Shown piece after piece: positions 9,250 to 17,158 of a stretch of 37,074 bases of DNA. Made by a program: the position numbers and the translations under genes. This DNA comes from Loktanella sp. M215. Lineage in GTDB: Bacteria; Pseudomonadota; Alphaproteobacteria; Rhodobacterales; Rhodobacteraceae. Position 1 is the first letter of the stretch; the number at the start of each line of letters is the position of its first letter. Below the pieces are notes generated by a model. The model saw only the letters and a program-made list of their open reading frames with translations, was not told the DNA's origin and searched no databases. The stretch is from positions 1-37,074 of the forward strand of contig NZ_WMEA01000003.1 in assembly GCF_021735925.1 (NCBI RefSeq), written 5' to 3'.

Positions 9250-9670
9250 CAGAGGACAGCCAGTGCGCTATTGAGTCAATGACATGACCGGGTGACAGAC
9301 GCCCCCTGCCCTTCAGAGCACATTCCCAGACAACGCCACATCGCCAGCCGGCGGCCCGGGCAGCTGTCCATGTGGCAGCGTCCCGTTCCTGATTGCGGCC
9401 GATCTTGGCCCGCCAGAAGTCCTCACGGCTCTTAGGCCAGTGAAACAGCGGGCAGCTGTGCCCGTGCCAGAAGCAGCCGTGGACCCAGAGCAGCGCATGA
9501 TATTTAGGAAAGACCAGATCCGGCCTGCCGGGGAGGTCACGGCCCTGCAGTCTGAATCTGAACCCCTGTGCGTGCAGTCCTTTGCGGATGATCAGCTCAG
9601 GTTTTGTATCGCGGCTGCGGATGGCCGCCATATTGCGACTCCGGGTTGCGGGGTCATGGACATCAGCCAA
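9188..9670 (-). CDS. vsr: Very short patch repair endonuclease (Vsr)
   Basis: 160 aa, normal family length, intact in both copies. Nicks 5' of the T in T:G mismatches made when 5-methylcytosine deaminates, starting short-patch repair. The residues line up with E. coli Vsr at the same numbers: Glu25 (D-T-K-P-E), Asp51 (G-R-P-D-L-V-F), His69 (C-F-W-H-G-H) and Asp97, with zinc ligands Cys66, His71, Cys73 and Cys117. The start is TTG 9,668-9,670, giving the usual M-A-D-V-H opening; it overlaps the dcm stop by 8 bases, so vsr is coupled to the methyltransferase whose lesions it repairs. Confidence 0.93.
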   Translation of the reverse strand: MADVHDPATRSRNMAAIRSRDTKPELIIRKGLHAQGFRFRLQGRDLPGRPDLVFPKYHALLWVHGCFWHGHSCPLFHWPKSREDFWRAKIGRNQERDAATWTAARAAGWRCGVVWECALKGRGRLSPGHVIDSIAHWLSSDADEFCIEGQWIDNAAHPPA

Positions 9671-10884
9671 CTTTGCGCAGGTCCTGCCCTTCGGTCAGCG
9701 ACAGAATGTGCGGCCGCATCAGGCGGGCCACCTCGGCAAAAACCGGCACTGCAACCGAATTGCCGAACTGTTTGTAAGCCTGTGTGTCCGAGACCGGGAT
9801 CCGGAAGCTGTCGTCATAGCCCATCAGGCGTGCGCATTCCCGCGGTGTCAGACGGCGCGGGTTCTGGCCCGGGCCACGGCTGACGAGGATCTCAGAGCCG
9901 TCCTTGTAGTAGCGTGCAGACAGTGTCCGCGAGATGCTGTCAGGCGTCACCAGACCGAACCCGAAACCGTTGCCGGCCGCTTTGTGCTTGGCCGCGTATC
10001 CCTGCAGGTACTGCCAGAGCTTGTCGCTGAGCGTATATTTGTCGCTCACCTTTGCATCCGGACCTACCGTGAAGTGACTTTCAGGCACTTCAGTCCCGGT
10101 TTCAGGATGCAGAACGTCGCGCATACCGCGCCCCGCCCTGCCAGCCAGAACAAGATCATCGAAGGAAAAGCCGGTCTTTTCGCGGAAACCTACCATAACG
10201 ATCCGTTCGCGGTGCTGAGGTACGAAGTTCGCTGCATCGATGATCCGGGTATGCAGCGTATAACCCAGCTCCTCAGTCAGCTTGCGTTTGATCACATCAA
10301 ACGTGCGGCCCTTGTCATGGCTTTTGAGGTTCTTGACGTTCTCCAGCAGGAACGCTGCCGGCCGGTGGTGCATCAGAACACGCAGCACGTCGAAGAACAA
10401 CGTGCCCACGGGTTTCATCCTGAAATCCGTGCAGCCGGCCTAAAGCATTCTTCTTGGAGACGCCCGCGATGGAAAATGGCTGACAGGGAAAACCTGCAAC
10501 CAGAACGTCGTGCTCGGGGATGTCAGCGGCGTCCACCTCACGGATGTCACCCGCGATCGGCCGGTTGTCCGGGAAGTTGGCGTGATAGGTCTTCTGGGCA
10601 AAGGCATCCCATTCCGATGTGTAAACACAACGCCCGCCCGCACTGGCCATCGCTTTGCGCAATCCGCCGATTCCGGCGAAGAGATCGATGAAGGTGAAGG
10701 CTCCTTCAGGTTGTGCGCCCTTGTGCGTATCGATATGCATACGCAGCAGATTGATGACACCGTCCCGCGGCACTTCTTCGCCCCGTTTCCACCGGTAGAC
10801 GTGGCCTTCAGAGTATCCGAGCACCTTAGCAGCCTCAGCCACACTCCAGCCTGTCTGCTGAACCAGCATTTCAAATTCGGTCAT
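9663..10884 (-). CDS. dcm: DNA (cytosine-5) methyltransferase with N-terminal HTH, ~406 aa (copy 1, one frame error)
   Basis: Methylates cytosine-5 in a short target and protects it from the neighbouring endonuclease. Residues 10-48 form an HTH-like region ([19 protein letters not shown]). C5-methyltransferase motifs follow: motif I F-I-D-L-F-A-G-I-G-G (65-74), motif IV G-F-P-C-Q-P-F-S with catalytic Cys134, motif VI E-N-V, motif VIII Q-H-R-E-R-I, motif [10 protein letters not shown]. An extra base near 10,408 splits the frame; copy 2 reads correctly there (E-T-R-G-T-L-F-F). In SsoII/EcoRII-type enzymes such an N-terminal HTH represses the methyltransferase's own promoter, and a palindrome lies just upstream. 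Confidence 0.9.
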
Positions 10885-10903
10885 ATGGTAAACGCTCCCA
10901 GTG

Positions 10904-10917
10904 CCCAGACATCTGGG
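10904..10917. promoter_or_regulatory. Candidate operator upstream of dcm (copy 1)
   Basis: CCCAGACATCTGGG, 6-bp arms, 20 bases upstream of the dcm ATG, with a further CCCAG half-site beside it. It fits autoregulation by the HTH of the methyltransferase (inference from SsoII-type systems). Present in copy 2 at 36,872-36,885. Confidence 0.5.
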
Positions 10918-11009
10918 AATATTTCTGACACTGTGTCGTGATACCTCCCAAAATACAAGAACATTGTAAAAACAGAGCTGCTATATGTAGTAACTTTCGC
11001 CGCTGCAGG

Positions 11010-11037
11010 GCATCACAAACCATCAGACCTGTGATGC
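11010..11037. terminator. Inverted repeat after the toxin gene
   Basis: GCATCACA and TGTGATGC, 12-base loop, just beyond the stop of the ParE-like gene (minus strand). Possible terminator for the toxin-antitoxin operon, without a T run; could also be an operator. Confidence 0.4.
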
Positions 11038-11042
11038 TGAGA

Positions 11043-11345
11043 CTATGACAGCCTCGCTTTTAGCCGCCGCAGAAAATCCATGCGTTCGTGCAAAATGGCA
11101 ATTATGACCGGACGGCTCTCGCTCAGCCAGACGATGTAATGATGCTGGCATTGGTGAACACGGACGCCGTCTGGCAACTGGTCATTTAGCCTGGAGCGCA
11201 CCAGGCCATTATTTAAGGCTTCGCAACATGCCTCTATCTGATTGAAGTACATCTCAGCCTGATCAAAGCCCCACTTGCGATAGGTATCATGCCAGATGTC
11301 GCGCAAATCTTCCTCTGCCGCTAATGTAAGGTCGTATGACTGCAT
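11043..11345 (-). CDS. parE: RelE/ParE-family toxin
   Basis: 100 aa, family-typical length. The opening (Y-D-L-T-L-A-A-E-E-D-L-R-D-I-W) and the later V-H-Q-C-Q-H-H-Y-I-V-W and I-I-A-I-L-H-E-R-M-D motifs are characteristic of ParE/RelE-fold toxins. ParE members poison gyrase, RelE members cleave mRNA; the sequence is closer to ParE. Eight bases follow the antitoxin stop, so the pair is one operon. Role: plasmid maintenance by killing or arresting plasmid-free daughters. Confidence 0.88.
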   Translation of the reverse strand: MQSYDLTLAAEEDLRDIWHDTYRKWGFDQAEMYFNQIEACCEALNNGLVRSRLNDQLPDGVRVHQCQHHYIVWLSESRPVIIAILHERMDFLRRLKARLS

Positions 11346-11353
11346 AGCTGCAG

Positions 11354-11620
11354 TTATAGCCCCGCCTGCTTGTGTGCGTCCCGCCGAATGTCCGCTATGG
11401 ACTTCACGGAAAGCTCGCCGCGCCGGGCTTGCTCAATCCGCGGCTTAAGGAAATTGGCCAGGGCTATGACCGCCTGGGCCTCGCTCATGTCGTCCAGAGA
11501 AGGCGTGTCCCCAAGTGTCCGGCTCAATACATATTCTTTGATGCTTTCGCCTTTCAGCGCAGCAATGGCTTTCAGCTTTTGATGCTGCTCGGGCGTAATG
11601 TCGATTGAGAGTCTGGGCAT
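11354..11620 (-). CDS. parD: ParD-like antitoxin
   Basis: 88 aa. The N-terminal P-R-L-S-I-D-I-T-P-E-Q-H-Q-K-L-K-A-I-A segment fits a ribbon-helix-helix DNA-binding domain, and the C-terminal half should wrap the toxin. ATG 11,618-11,620. A perfect 10-bp inverted repeat lies 21 bases upstream, the expected position for an antitoxin operator. Confidence 0.8.
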   Translation of the reverse strand: MPRLSIDITPEQHQKLKAIAALKGESIKEYVLSRTLGDTPSLDDMSEAQAVIALANFLKPRIEQARRGELSVKSIADIRRDAHKQAGL

Positions 11621-11641
11621 GAGATCGAACTAGCACGTTCT

Positions 11642-11667
11642 GCCACACAAAACAACATTTGTGTGGC
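11642..11667. promoter_or_regulatory. Inverted repeat, likely antitoxin operator
   Basis: GCCACACAAA and TTTGTGTGGC, 6-base spacer, directly upstream of the antitoxin start. Toxin-antitoxin complexes normally bind such a palindrome to repress their promoter. Confidence 0.6.
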
Positions 11668-11713
11668 TTGCTTCCACCCCCTCCAGAGTCTACCTATTAT
11701 CTGGTATCTTTAC

Positions 11714-11775
11714 TTATCCGGTAATCTTATATATCCAATTAATCAATATATCCGGTTACTTAAAATATCGGATAA
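11714..11775. repeat. ATCCGGTA-type repeats upstream of parA
   Basis: TTATCCGGTAAT (11,714), ATATCCGGTTAC (11,748) and ATATCGGATAA (11,765) lie just before parA, with a degenerate CTGGTATC at 11,701. Two more copies follow the downstream gene at 12,735 and 12,751. They probably bind the partition proteins as operator and/or centromere. Confidence 0.55.
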
Positions 11776-11780
11776 AATAA

Positions 11781-11785
11781 GGGAG
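11781..11785 (+). promoter_or_regulatory. Ribosome binding site of parA
   Basis: GGGAG, 5 bases before ATG 11,791; it fixes this start. Confidence 0.6.
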
Positions 11786-11790
11786 AAGTT

Positions 11791-12461
11791 ATGCCCACAG
11801 TTGTCATCGCTTCGCCAAAAGGTGGGGCCGGAAAGTCCACTACGGCTGTCCTTTTGGGAACCGAACTTGCCCATGCAGGTGCAAATGTTGTCATGCTGGA
11901 CTGCGACCCAAACCAGTCCCTGACTTTGTGGTCTGACAAAGGTCCAGTACCTGAACGGATCACCGTTCTGTCGAACGTCAGCGAGTCCGACATCGTGAAA
12001 ACAATCAAGCGTCATGACACAGACGGCCAGATCGTCATTGTTGACCTTGAAGGGGTAGCCTCCCGCTTAGTCTCGCGCGCAATATCTCAGGCTGATCTGG
12101 TCATTACCCCCCCATGCGAGCCACCACCTTGGACGCAACGATTGGTGTACGAGCTTTACAGCTTATTGCGGAAGAGGAGGAAGCACTGGACCGGAAAATT
12201 CCTCACGCTGTCGTCTTTACTATGACGAAGGCCATTAAGTCCAAGCAGCACAGTGGGATTGCGGGCTCACTAACCGAGCAGGGCGTGGATCTGATTAATC
12301 CCCCTCTGATGGAGCGCGCTGCCTTTTCTGCGCTTTTTGAGTTTGGCGGCGATCTGCATAGTATGCCCGCGCAAGGTAATATGGATAGAGCCATCGAGAA
12401 TGCCGCGCAGTTTGCGCAAGCTGTATATCAACGACTAGCCGGTGAGGTGGAAAATGACTGA
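11791..12461 (+). CDS. parA: ParA-family partition ATPase (one homopolymer frame error)
   Basis: Deviant Walker A K-G-G-A-G-K-S-T-T (residues 10-18), D-C-D-P-N-Q-S motif, and I-V-D-L-E-G as Walker B. Uses ATP-dependent DNA binding to distribute plasmid copies. The frame breaks at the seven-C run 12,108-12,114: upstream reads A-D-L-V-I-T-P, downstream M-R-A-T-T-L-D-A-T-I-G, the usual next segment. One extra or two fewer C restores a single ~223-aa protein. This is the single-copy part of the window, so no second copy can confirm it. The stop overlaps the next start by eight bases. Confidence 0.88.
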
Positions 12462-12747
12462 GAAGCCCTTCAATATCGACCTTGGCCGCCTGAAGACGCG
12501 CGAAAAAGACAGAAGCGCACAAGCTGTAGAGAAGACGGATAAGGCAGGAGAAACCCTTGGTTTTGTTGCACGGGAGCCCCAAAAGAAGCGCGGTCGCAAA
12601 CCAAGCCCCCGCACTGATCAGGTTCATGCCAAAGTAATGCCTGGTATTTCAGAAGAGATTGCCAACGAAGCAAGGCGTCGGGGCGTTCAGCAAGGGGTCA
12701 TCATCGAAGATGCGTGGGCCATGTATAAAAACAAATCCGGTATCTAA
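12454..12747 (+). CDS. Small ParA-partner protein (ParB-like role), 97 aa
   Basis: ATG 12,454 overlaps parA; GAGGTGG lies just upstream. The N-terminal half is charged and probably disordered (many Lys/Arg/Glu and a K-K-R-G-R-K-P stretch). The C-terminal ~45 residues (I-S-E-E-I-A-N-E-A-R-R-R-G-V-Q-Q-G-V) could form a ribbon-helix-helix-like DNA-binding unit. Small parA operons usually encode such a centromere-binding protein. I infer that role from position; no family was recognised. It ends three bases from the convergent rep gene. Confidence 0.6.
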   Translation: MTEKPFNIDLGRLKTREKDRSAQAVEKTDKAGETLGFVAREPQKKRGRKPSPRTDQVHAKVMPGISEEIANEARRRGVQQGVIIEDAWAMYKNKSGI

Positions 12748-12761
12748 AATTATCCGGTATT
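12735..12761. repeat. ATCCGGTAT repeats downstream of the parA operon
   Basis: ATCCGGTATCT (12,735) and TATCCGGTATT (12,751), spaced ~16 bases, spanning the convergent stops of the partition partner and rep. They match the motif upstream of parA. Confidence 0.5.
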
Positions 12762-13793
12762 TTTTCTATTCTGCACCCATTTTCTGCAAAATCCCAGAAA
12801 TGCTGCTTCGGGATTGCGGGGCGTCTCAGGTAACCATTTTCGCCACTCCCGCTCCAGATAATAGACGTCATGGCCAGACACGAGCATACGTGCAGTCTCG
12901 TAGACATCCGGATCAAGCTGCGGCGCTGTCGCCTGTGGCAACACCAATTTGACGCTCTGCCTGTTCGAAAAAACGACCATGTCATCCTGCTCGTCCAGTT
13001 CAATGGAATAATCAGGCATATGGTCATGTGACCGGTCTTCCCGGACAATATTCATGACCAAACGTCGAAACTCTCGAAGCGTGGAGTTCGACCCGCATTT
13101 TTTCTGAAGTAACAGCAGACTAACCCGCCATTGTTTCTGTGCACCACAGTGTTTGCGCGCAATTTCATAAATGCGCCGTTCCAGTGGCTTACGGAGGCGG
13201 AAGTAGTCTCGATGGAGGGTCAAGACCTCCTTTGACTGGATAGCATTAAATACCCAATCAGATAGCTTAACCTCCACTTCCTGCATCCGCCCATCACGTG
13301 TTTCACGCACGATCTCGGCACTTTCGATCAATCCAAAAGTTCTAAATACTTCCTGACCGCCCGTCACAATGTTTGTACTGATCCGGGTTCCGGCAAGCCT
13401 TTCTAAGGCAGCCTTCAATTGAGCATATCCAGATCCAGCTGTGTTACGATTGGTCGCAACCAGCATATCGAATGCACGAAAACGAACTGCTGGAGAGACC
13501 TTTTTACCATCGTTGATAGCAGTCATAAGTTGACTGATGCAGTAAATCAAAATGTCCCTGTCATGTACGGTTGCAAGTCCGTCTACTGAAGGCTTGATCG
13601 CAATCTTTATGCCATTGTGTTCATACTCACGGACACGAGTGTCCGGTTTGGTCGAAAGCGAAAAGATCGGATGCTCCATTGAAGCCATATCAGCTTTAGG
13701 AACGGCATCAAAAATATCGCAAACGAAAAAATCCCCTTGAGGGTGCCTGTCTGGCAAAAGAGGGGAGCGGTTGACCGCACTCTCATCAGGCAA
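12750..13793 (-). CDS. repA: Plasmid replication initiator (RPA/RepA-like), 347 aa
   Basis: Matches the replication initiator protein A family of alphaproteobacterial plasmids: L-L-P-D-R-H-P-Q-G-D-F-F opening, M-A-S-M-E-H-P-I-F-S-L-S-T-K-P-D, the L-E-R-L-A-G-T-R-I-S-T-N wing region and R-R-I-Y-E-I-A-R-K-H-C-G. Binds the iterons and opens the origin. I chose TTG 13,791-13,793 because AAAGGA lies 7 bases upstream. A GTG at 13,823 would start inside the first iteron and is less likely. Intact frame. Iterons right upstream suggest autoregulation. Confidence 0.85.
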   Translation of the reverse strand: MPDESAVNRSPLLPDRHPQGDFFVCDIFDAVPKADMASMEHPIFSLSTKPDTRVREYEHNGIKIAIKPSVDGLATVHDRDILIYCISQLMTAINDGKKVSPAVRFRAFDMLVATNRNTAGSGYAQLKAALERLAGTRISTNIVTGGQEVFRTFGLIESAEIVRETRDGRMQEVEVKLSDWVFNAIQSKEVLTLHRDYFRLRKPLERRIYEIARKHCGAQKQWRVSLLLLQKKCGSNSTLREFRRLVMNIVREDRSHDHMPDYSIELDEQDDMVVFSNRQSVKLVLPQATAPQLDPDVYETARMLVSGHDVYYLEREWRKWLPETPRNPEAAFLGFCRKWVQNRKNTG

Positions 13794-13804
13794 AACTGGA
13801 TCCT

Positions 13805-13943
13805 TTCGTACTTTCACACACACTAAAGTTCAAAAAGCTCAAAGTCACCACGATTCGTACTTTCACACACGCTGACCGACCTTTCGTACTTTCACACACA
13901 GTTCTTCGTACTTTCACACACGTTCTTTCGTACTTTTACACAC
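13805..13943 (+). repeat. oriV: Iterons of the replication origin (5 x 17 bp)
   Basis: TTCGTACTTTCACACAC at 13,805, 13,854, 13,883 and 13,905, and with one change (T for C) at 13,927. Start-to-start spacing is 49, 29, 22 and 22 bases; the last three sit on the same helical face, about two turns apart. They directly precede rep and are the expected Rep binding sites. Confidence 0.92.
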
Positions 13944-13997
13944 GCACGCCCTAAAAGATCTCAACAAAATCAAAATCTTACACGCGATATTTTTTGC

Positions 13998-14055
13998 TTA
14001 ACACAGAGTCTAACACCTATTTAACACCCTCTTCGTTTTAGCAGCCTGTGGATAA
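13998..14055. other. oriV: Origin unwinding repeats and DnaA box
   Basis: Three TTAACAC/CTAACAC repeats at 13,998, 14,010 and 14,021, spaced 11-12 bases in AT-rich DNA, look like a DNA unwinding element. A perfect DnaA box, TTATCCACA on the minus strand, lies at 14,047-14,055. With the iterons this completes a theta-type iteron origin. Confidence 0.75.
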
Positions 14056-14078
14056 GTCTCTTCCCAACCGCATTTCGC

Positions 14079-14627
14079 TCAACTTCGGTTAAAGAACGCG
14101 CAGACGTAGGAGCTTGCACTGGTCTCCGTCCAGGTCCCGCCGAGAACACCGCAGCCAGACGGAAACTGCGCGATGAAGCGTGGCACCGTCAGCGTCATGA
14201 CCATCGCAAAGACACCGACAGCGAATGTCATCCAGGGCAGCTTTGCTTTGAAAGCATCAATACGCCGTTCGCGCTCCGTGAGGGTCTTGCGGTCCCGGTC
14301 CCGGTCGTCATCCTTCTGCTTCAGGACAGTTATCGTCTGCCGGGTCTGACGATCGAGATCACTGATCGTCCCTTTCAGGTCCGCGAGGGAACGTTCAATC
14401 AGCTTCAGAGCCACTTCACCAACGATCTGTCCGTAGAACTCCGGATCGGTTTGCCTTTGCGCCGCGAAGGCCGCCTGGCGGGCTTCCGTCGTGGTCTTGT
14501 TCAGCCGGTCCAGCGCATCCGTCTGGGCGTCTACGCGGTCAGAAACCGAGGCCACGACGGTGCCGATCATATCCAGCGTTTCGCGCAGCTCGTCGTCAGA
14601 GAGGGCAGGGGGGGTCTGGTTTGTCAT
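14079..14627 (-). CDS. DUF6118-like membrane protein, 182 aa
   Basis: ATG 14,625-14,627 (an earlier in-frame start at 14,696 would run into the coupling-protein gene). Residues 1-75 are polar; 75-130 are charged and probably coiled coil (I-S-D-L-D-R-Q-T-R-Q-T, R-D-R-D-R-K-T-L); one membrane segment follows (L-P-W-M-T-F-A-V-G-V-F-A-M-V-M-T). A Cys-containing tail lies beyond it. This build and position behind the coupling protein match DUF6118 proteins of alphaproteobacterial mobilizable plasmids; the family name is from memory. Probably co-transcribed with the transfer genes; function unknown. Confidence 0.65.
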   Translation of the reverse strand: MTNQTPPALSDDELRETLDMIGTVVASVSDRVDAQTDALDRLNKTTTEARQAAFAAQRQTDPEFYGQIVGEVALKLIERSLADLKGTISDLDRQTRQTITVLKQKDDDRDRDRKTLTERERRIDAFKAKLPWMTFAVGVFAMVMTLTVPRFIAQFPSGCGVLGGTWTETSASSYVCAFFNRS

Positions 14628-14664
14628 CGGGTGGGGTCTTTCAAAACAAGGCGGGTGAATGCGG

Positions 14665-16512
14665 TCATGCGGCTTCCGCCACGAACAATCCGGCAAACTC
14701 AGGATCAGCGTAGTACCGCAGTTTCTGCACCACGGCGGGCGGCTGGCCTTGGATGCGGAGGAGCTGCACAGTGGGTGGCATCTGCATGATCTCGTCAGGG
14801 GTCAGCAGATCCCGGCCGGTGACATTGTGCGAGGTGGACGGGTCCTCACCGAGCTTCGTGCTTTGGGTCTGATACCCGGTGGTGGCCTGACCCATGGTCT
14901 GGCTCAGCCATTTCGCGGTCTCAAAGTCGTTGACACCGAAGACCTGCTGCACCCCGGCGTTGGCGATGAAGGTATTGGCCCGGGCCCCGTAAAGATCCTT
15001 CAGCTGACTCATATCCTGCAGGATCGGCCAGAGCTGCAACCCGTAGCCCGCCATCAGCCCCATGGCCCGCTCCACGGCCTCCAGACGCCCCAGCGCCGCA
15101 AACTCGTCCAGCAAAAACAGGGTGGGCGTTGTGGGGGCCAGGGGAGGGGCCTGAGGGATCCGCAGCAGCCCTGCGGTCCCAGAGAGCCCCGTCACGCTGT
15201 CTGGTGCGTCAGAGGCACCCTCAGAGGCACCCTCAGAGGCTGTCTGTGCCTCTGAGGGCTCTGTACCCGCCTTGAGGAGGGGAACGGCGGTACGTGAGGT
15301 TGTACGCCCCGCTGTGGCGGCCGCAAGATCTCCCTGAGGCCCGGAGACCGCCTCTGCGTCCCGAGCGATCTCCTGCAGAGCCTGGGTGACCAGCAGGCGC
15401 AGCCAGCGCGCGTAGGCATCGAGGCGGTTCGGAGGCAGCACGAGGAAGACCGAGGCGATCCGGTGGCGCAGTTCCGCGAAGTGAAAGTCGGACCGGGACG
15501 TCACGCTGATAATCCGCGGGCTGTCGAGGAAGTGCGTGTGGCGCTGCGTTGTCGAGACCACTGACGCCGCTTCGCGCTCTGCCTTGCCGAGGTGCCGGTT
15601 GGCCGCCCGTGCGATCAGACCGCCTGCTGCGGTGCTCTCCTGCATCAGCTCCATCAGCTTAGTGAAGTTTTCTGCTGACAAGGTCAGGTACTCCCGGACC
15701 GTGGCGAGACACCGGCGCTCCGCCTCCTCATGGGAGACACAGAACATGATCAGCCCGCCGATCAGAGCTTTGGCCTCTTCGTTCCAGTGAGAGTCCCCGC
15801 CCTGACCCGCCGCATCTATCACCAGCGCATCCGCCAGAGAGCTCGCATCATCGCCCAGATCGAGGCTGTCAGCCGACAACCGGTCGAGCGGGTTGTAGGA
15901 TGCCGACGCCATGCCCGTAACCCCGAACGGATCAAGGATGAACACATCGCCGAACGCTTCCCTTGCCGCCCCCGCGATGCGTGCGTTCTCGCCCTTGGGG
16001 TCAATCACCAGCACGGAGCGCTCCACCAGCAGCAGGTTCGGCAGAACGCTGCTCACACCCTTGCCCGAGCGTGTTGGCGCGAAGGTCAGCAGATGGGCCG
16101 GTCCGTCATAGCGTAGCAGCCGGCCGGTGTTGGGATTGCGCCCAACGATCAGCCCGGTGCCGCCCTCCATTCGCGCAAGATCTTTCTTGTCGGCAAACCG
16201 CGCAGAGCCGTGACTGTCGCCACGCCCGCGCCGGAGGCGGGCGGCGATGCCGGTATACTCCGTCCAGAGCCAGACGGCGACGCACCAGCACGCGACGTAA
16301 ACAACGAGAGCGCCGGCCCAGCCCAAAAGCGTTGTCGGATCATCGAAGGCGTCCAGCCCCAGCACAGCGCCCCGAAAGATCCCGAGCGCAAACAAACCCA
16401 CCAGTGTCGCCAGCAGCAGGCCGACGACAAGGTAGACCAGCATGACGGGTGCCATCACAATCAGCATGACCACACGGGCCACAGACTGGACTGCGCCGAT
16501 CAGACCCCTCAT
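14665..16512 (-). CDS. traG: Type IV coupling protein, VirD4/TraG family, 615 aa
   Basis: Inner-membrane ATPase that hands the relaxase-DNA complex to a type IV secretion channel. Two N-terminal membrane segments (about 11-46 and 62-84), Walker A A-P-T-R-S-G-K-G (145-152), V-L-V-I-D-P-K-G-E-N after it, and Walker B L-F-L-L-D-E (465-470). Between about 388 and 460 is a low-complexity insert rich in Ala, Ser, Glu and Pro with a repeated S-E-G-A. Its start overlaps the stop of the TraD-like gene (ATGA). No other secretion-channel gene is present, so the plasmid needs a helper's channel. Confidence 0.92.
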   Translation of the reverse strand: MRGLIGAVQSVARVVMLIVMAPVMLVYLVVGLLLATLVGLFALGIFRGAVLGLDAFDDPTTLLGWAGALVVYVACWCVAVWLWTEYTGIAARLRRGRGDSHGSARFADKKDLARMEGGTGLIVGRNPNTGRLLRYDGPAHLLTFAPTRSGKGVSSVLPNLLLVERSVLVIDPKGENARIAGAAREAFGDVFILDPFGVTGMASASYNPLDRLSADSLDLGDDASSLADALVIDAAGQGGDSHWNEEAKALIGGLIMFCVSHEEAERRCLATVREYLTLSAENFTKLMELMQESTAAGGLIARAANRHLGKAEREAASVVSTTQRHTHFLDSPRIISVTSRSDFHFAELRHRIASVFLVLPPNRLDAYARWLRLLVTQALQEIARDAEAVSGPQGDLAAATAGRTTSRTAVPLLKAGTEPSEAQTASEGASEGASDAPDSVTGLSGTAGLLRIPQAPPLAPTTPTLFLLDEFAALGRLEAVERAMGLMAGYGLQLWPILQDMSQLKDLYGARANTFIANAGVQQVFGVNDFETAKWLSQTMGQATTGYQTQSTKLGEDPSTSHNVTGRDLLTPDEIMQMPPTVQLLRIQGQPPAVVQKLRYYADPEFAGLFVAEAA

Positions 16513-16913
16513 TGCCCGCTCCGACCGGTGCCTGTGTCAGAGGCAGATGTGGTGGAGGTCGCCGACGGGGCAGAGGTATCAACGGCTGCACGACCACCAT
16601 CATCTTCAGCAGCTGTTCCTGCGCCGCTCTGTGCGTCCGTACCGGTGGATGGTATCAACGCAGATGCCGGGTTCACCCAGTCGTCGAATGCTTTGCGGTC
16701 CTGCTCACGGGGCAGGTTATGAACCAGACGGTCGATCATGGCGGCGGCTCTGCTGTCACGGTTTGCGAGATCGAGAAGAGCGCCGCCGAGGATGACCTTG
16801 CGCCGCGTGTCCATCTTACGTTCCCGGGTGGCTTCGCGGTTCTTCAGGGCCTGCAGTCTGGCTTTGGCCTGGGCGTAGCGCTGTTCTGCACGCTGAAGTT
16901 CTGTTTCTGCCAT
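16509..16913 (-). CDS. traD: TraD-family conjugal transfer accessory protein, 134 aa
   Basis: The core R-E-A-T-R-E-R-K-M-D-T-R-R-K-V-I-L-G followed by A-L-L-D-L-A and M-I-D-R-L-V matches the small TraD family found beside MobQ-type relaxases, unrelated to F-plasmid TraD. The C-terminal ~45 residues are Ser/Thr/Ala-rich and probably disordered. First gene of the leftward transfer operon; it starts ~90 bases from the nick site and diverges from the relaxase. Confidence 0.83.
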   Translation of the reverse strand: MAETELQRAEQRYAQAKARLQALKNREATRERKMDTRRKVILGGALLDLANRDSRAAAMIDRLVHNLPREQDRKAFDDWVNPASALIPSTGTDAQSGAGTAAEDDGGRAAVDTSAPSATSTTSASDTGTGRSGQ

Positions 16914-17003
16914 TGTCGTGTCTCCGTCTTACCGAATACCCTGAGTTGAATGTAGGATTGCCAGATCAACCGATAGCGTTTACCCGTGGGCCTGTAAAGG
17001 ACA

Positions 17004-17015
17004 AGGGCGCACTTA
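17004..17015 (-). other. oriT: oriT nick region, IncQ type
   Basis: Minus strand reads TAAGTGCGCCCT, an exact match to the core nick region of IncQ/RSF1010-type (MobQ) transfer origins, where the cut falls between the G and the CCCT. It sits between the divergent traD-traG operon and the MobQ relaxase, as expected. Confidence 0.85.
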
Positions 17016-17158
17016 TGCAAACTCTCCGCCTCCCTGCGGTCGTGCTGCGAGATTTGCGTGCGATCTCCTCGGGGTTATACCCCGGCCGACGGCCAACCCC
17101 CTCGCAGCCTGCAGCTGCGATATGGAAGGGTGCACAGCCCCTTCCAAACCATCCCAGT

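Larger units (their letters stand above)
1..11140 (+). repeat. Terminal redundancy, copy 1
   Basis: This stretch matches the end of the window gene for gene in the same direction. Differences are short indels, mainly in runs of A/T or G/C. Copy 1 is poorest in its first ~2.5 kb, where the 306-aa and 157-aa genes carry several frame errors, and good from about 3 kb onward. Confidence 0.93.

Noticed and set aside
9582..10691. 369-aa plus-strand frame opposite dcm/vsr
   Set aside because: Antisense shadow; both strands cannot explain the perfectly placed Vsr and C5-methyltransferase residues.
1..11140. Real segmental duplication with one decaying copy
   Set aside because: Breaks are not confined to one copy: each is intact where the other is broken, and errors cluster at contig ends and in homopolymers.
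13805..13943. CRISPR-like array
   Set aside because: Repeats are 17 bp with short uneven gaps directly before rep; they are iterons, and no cas gene is present.
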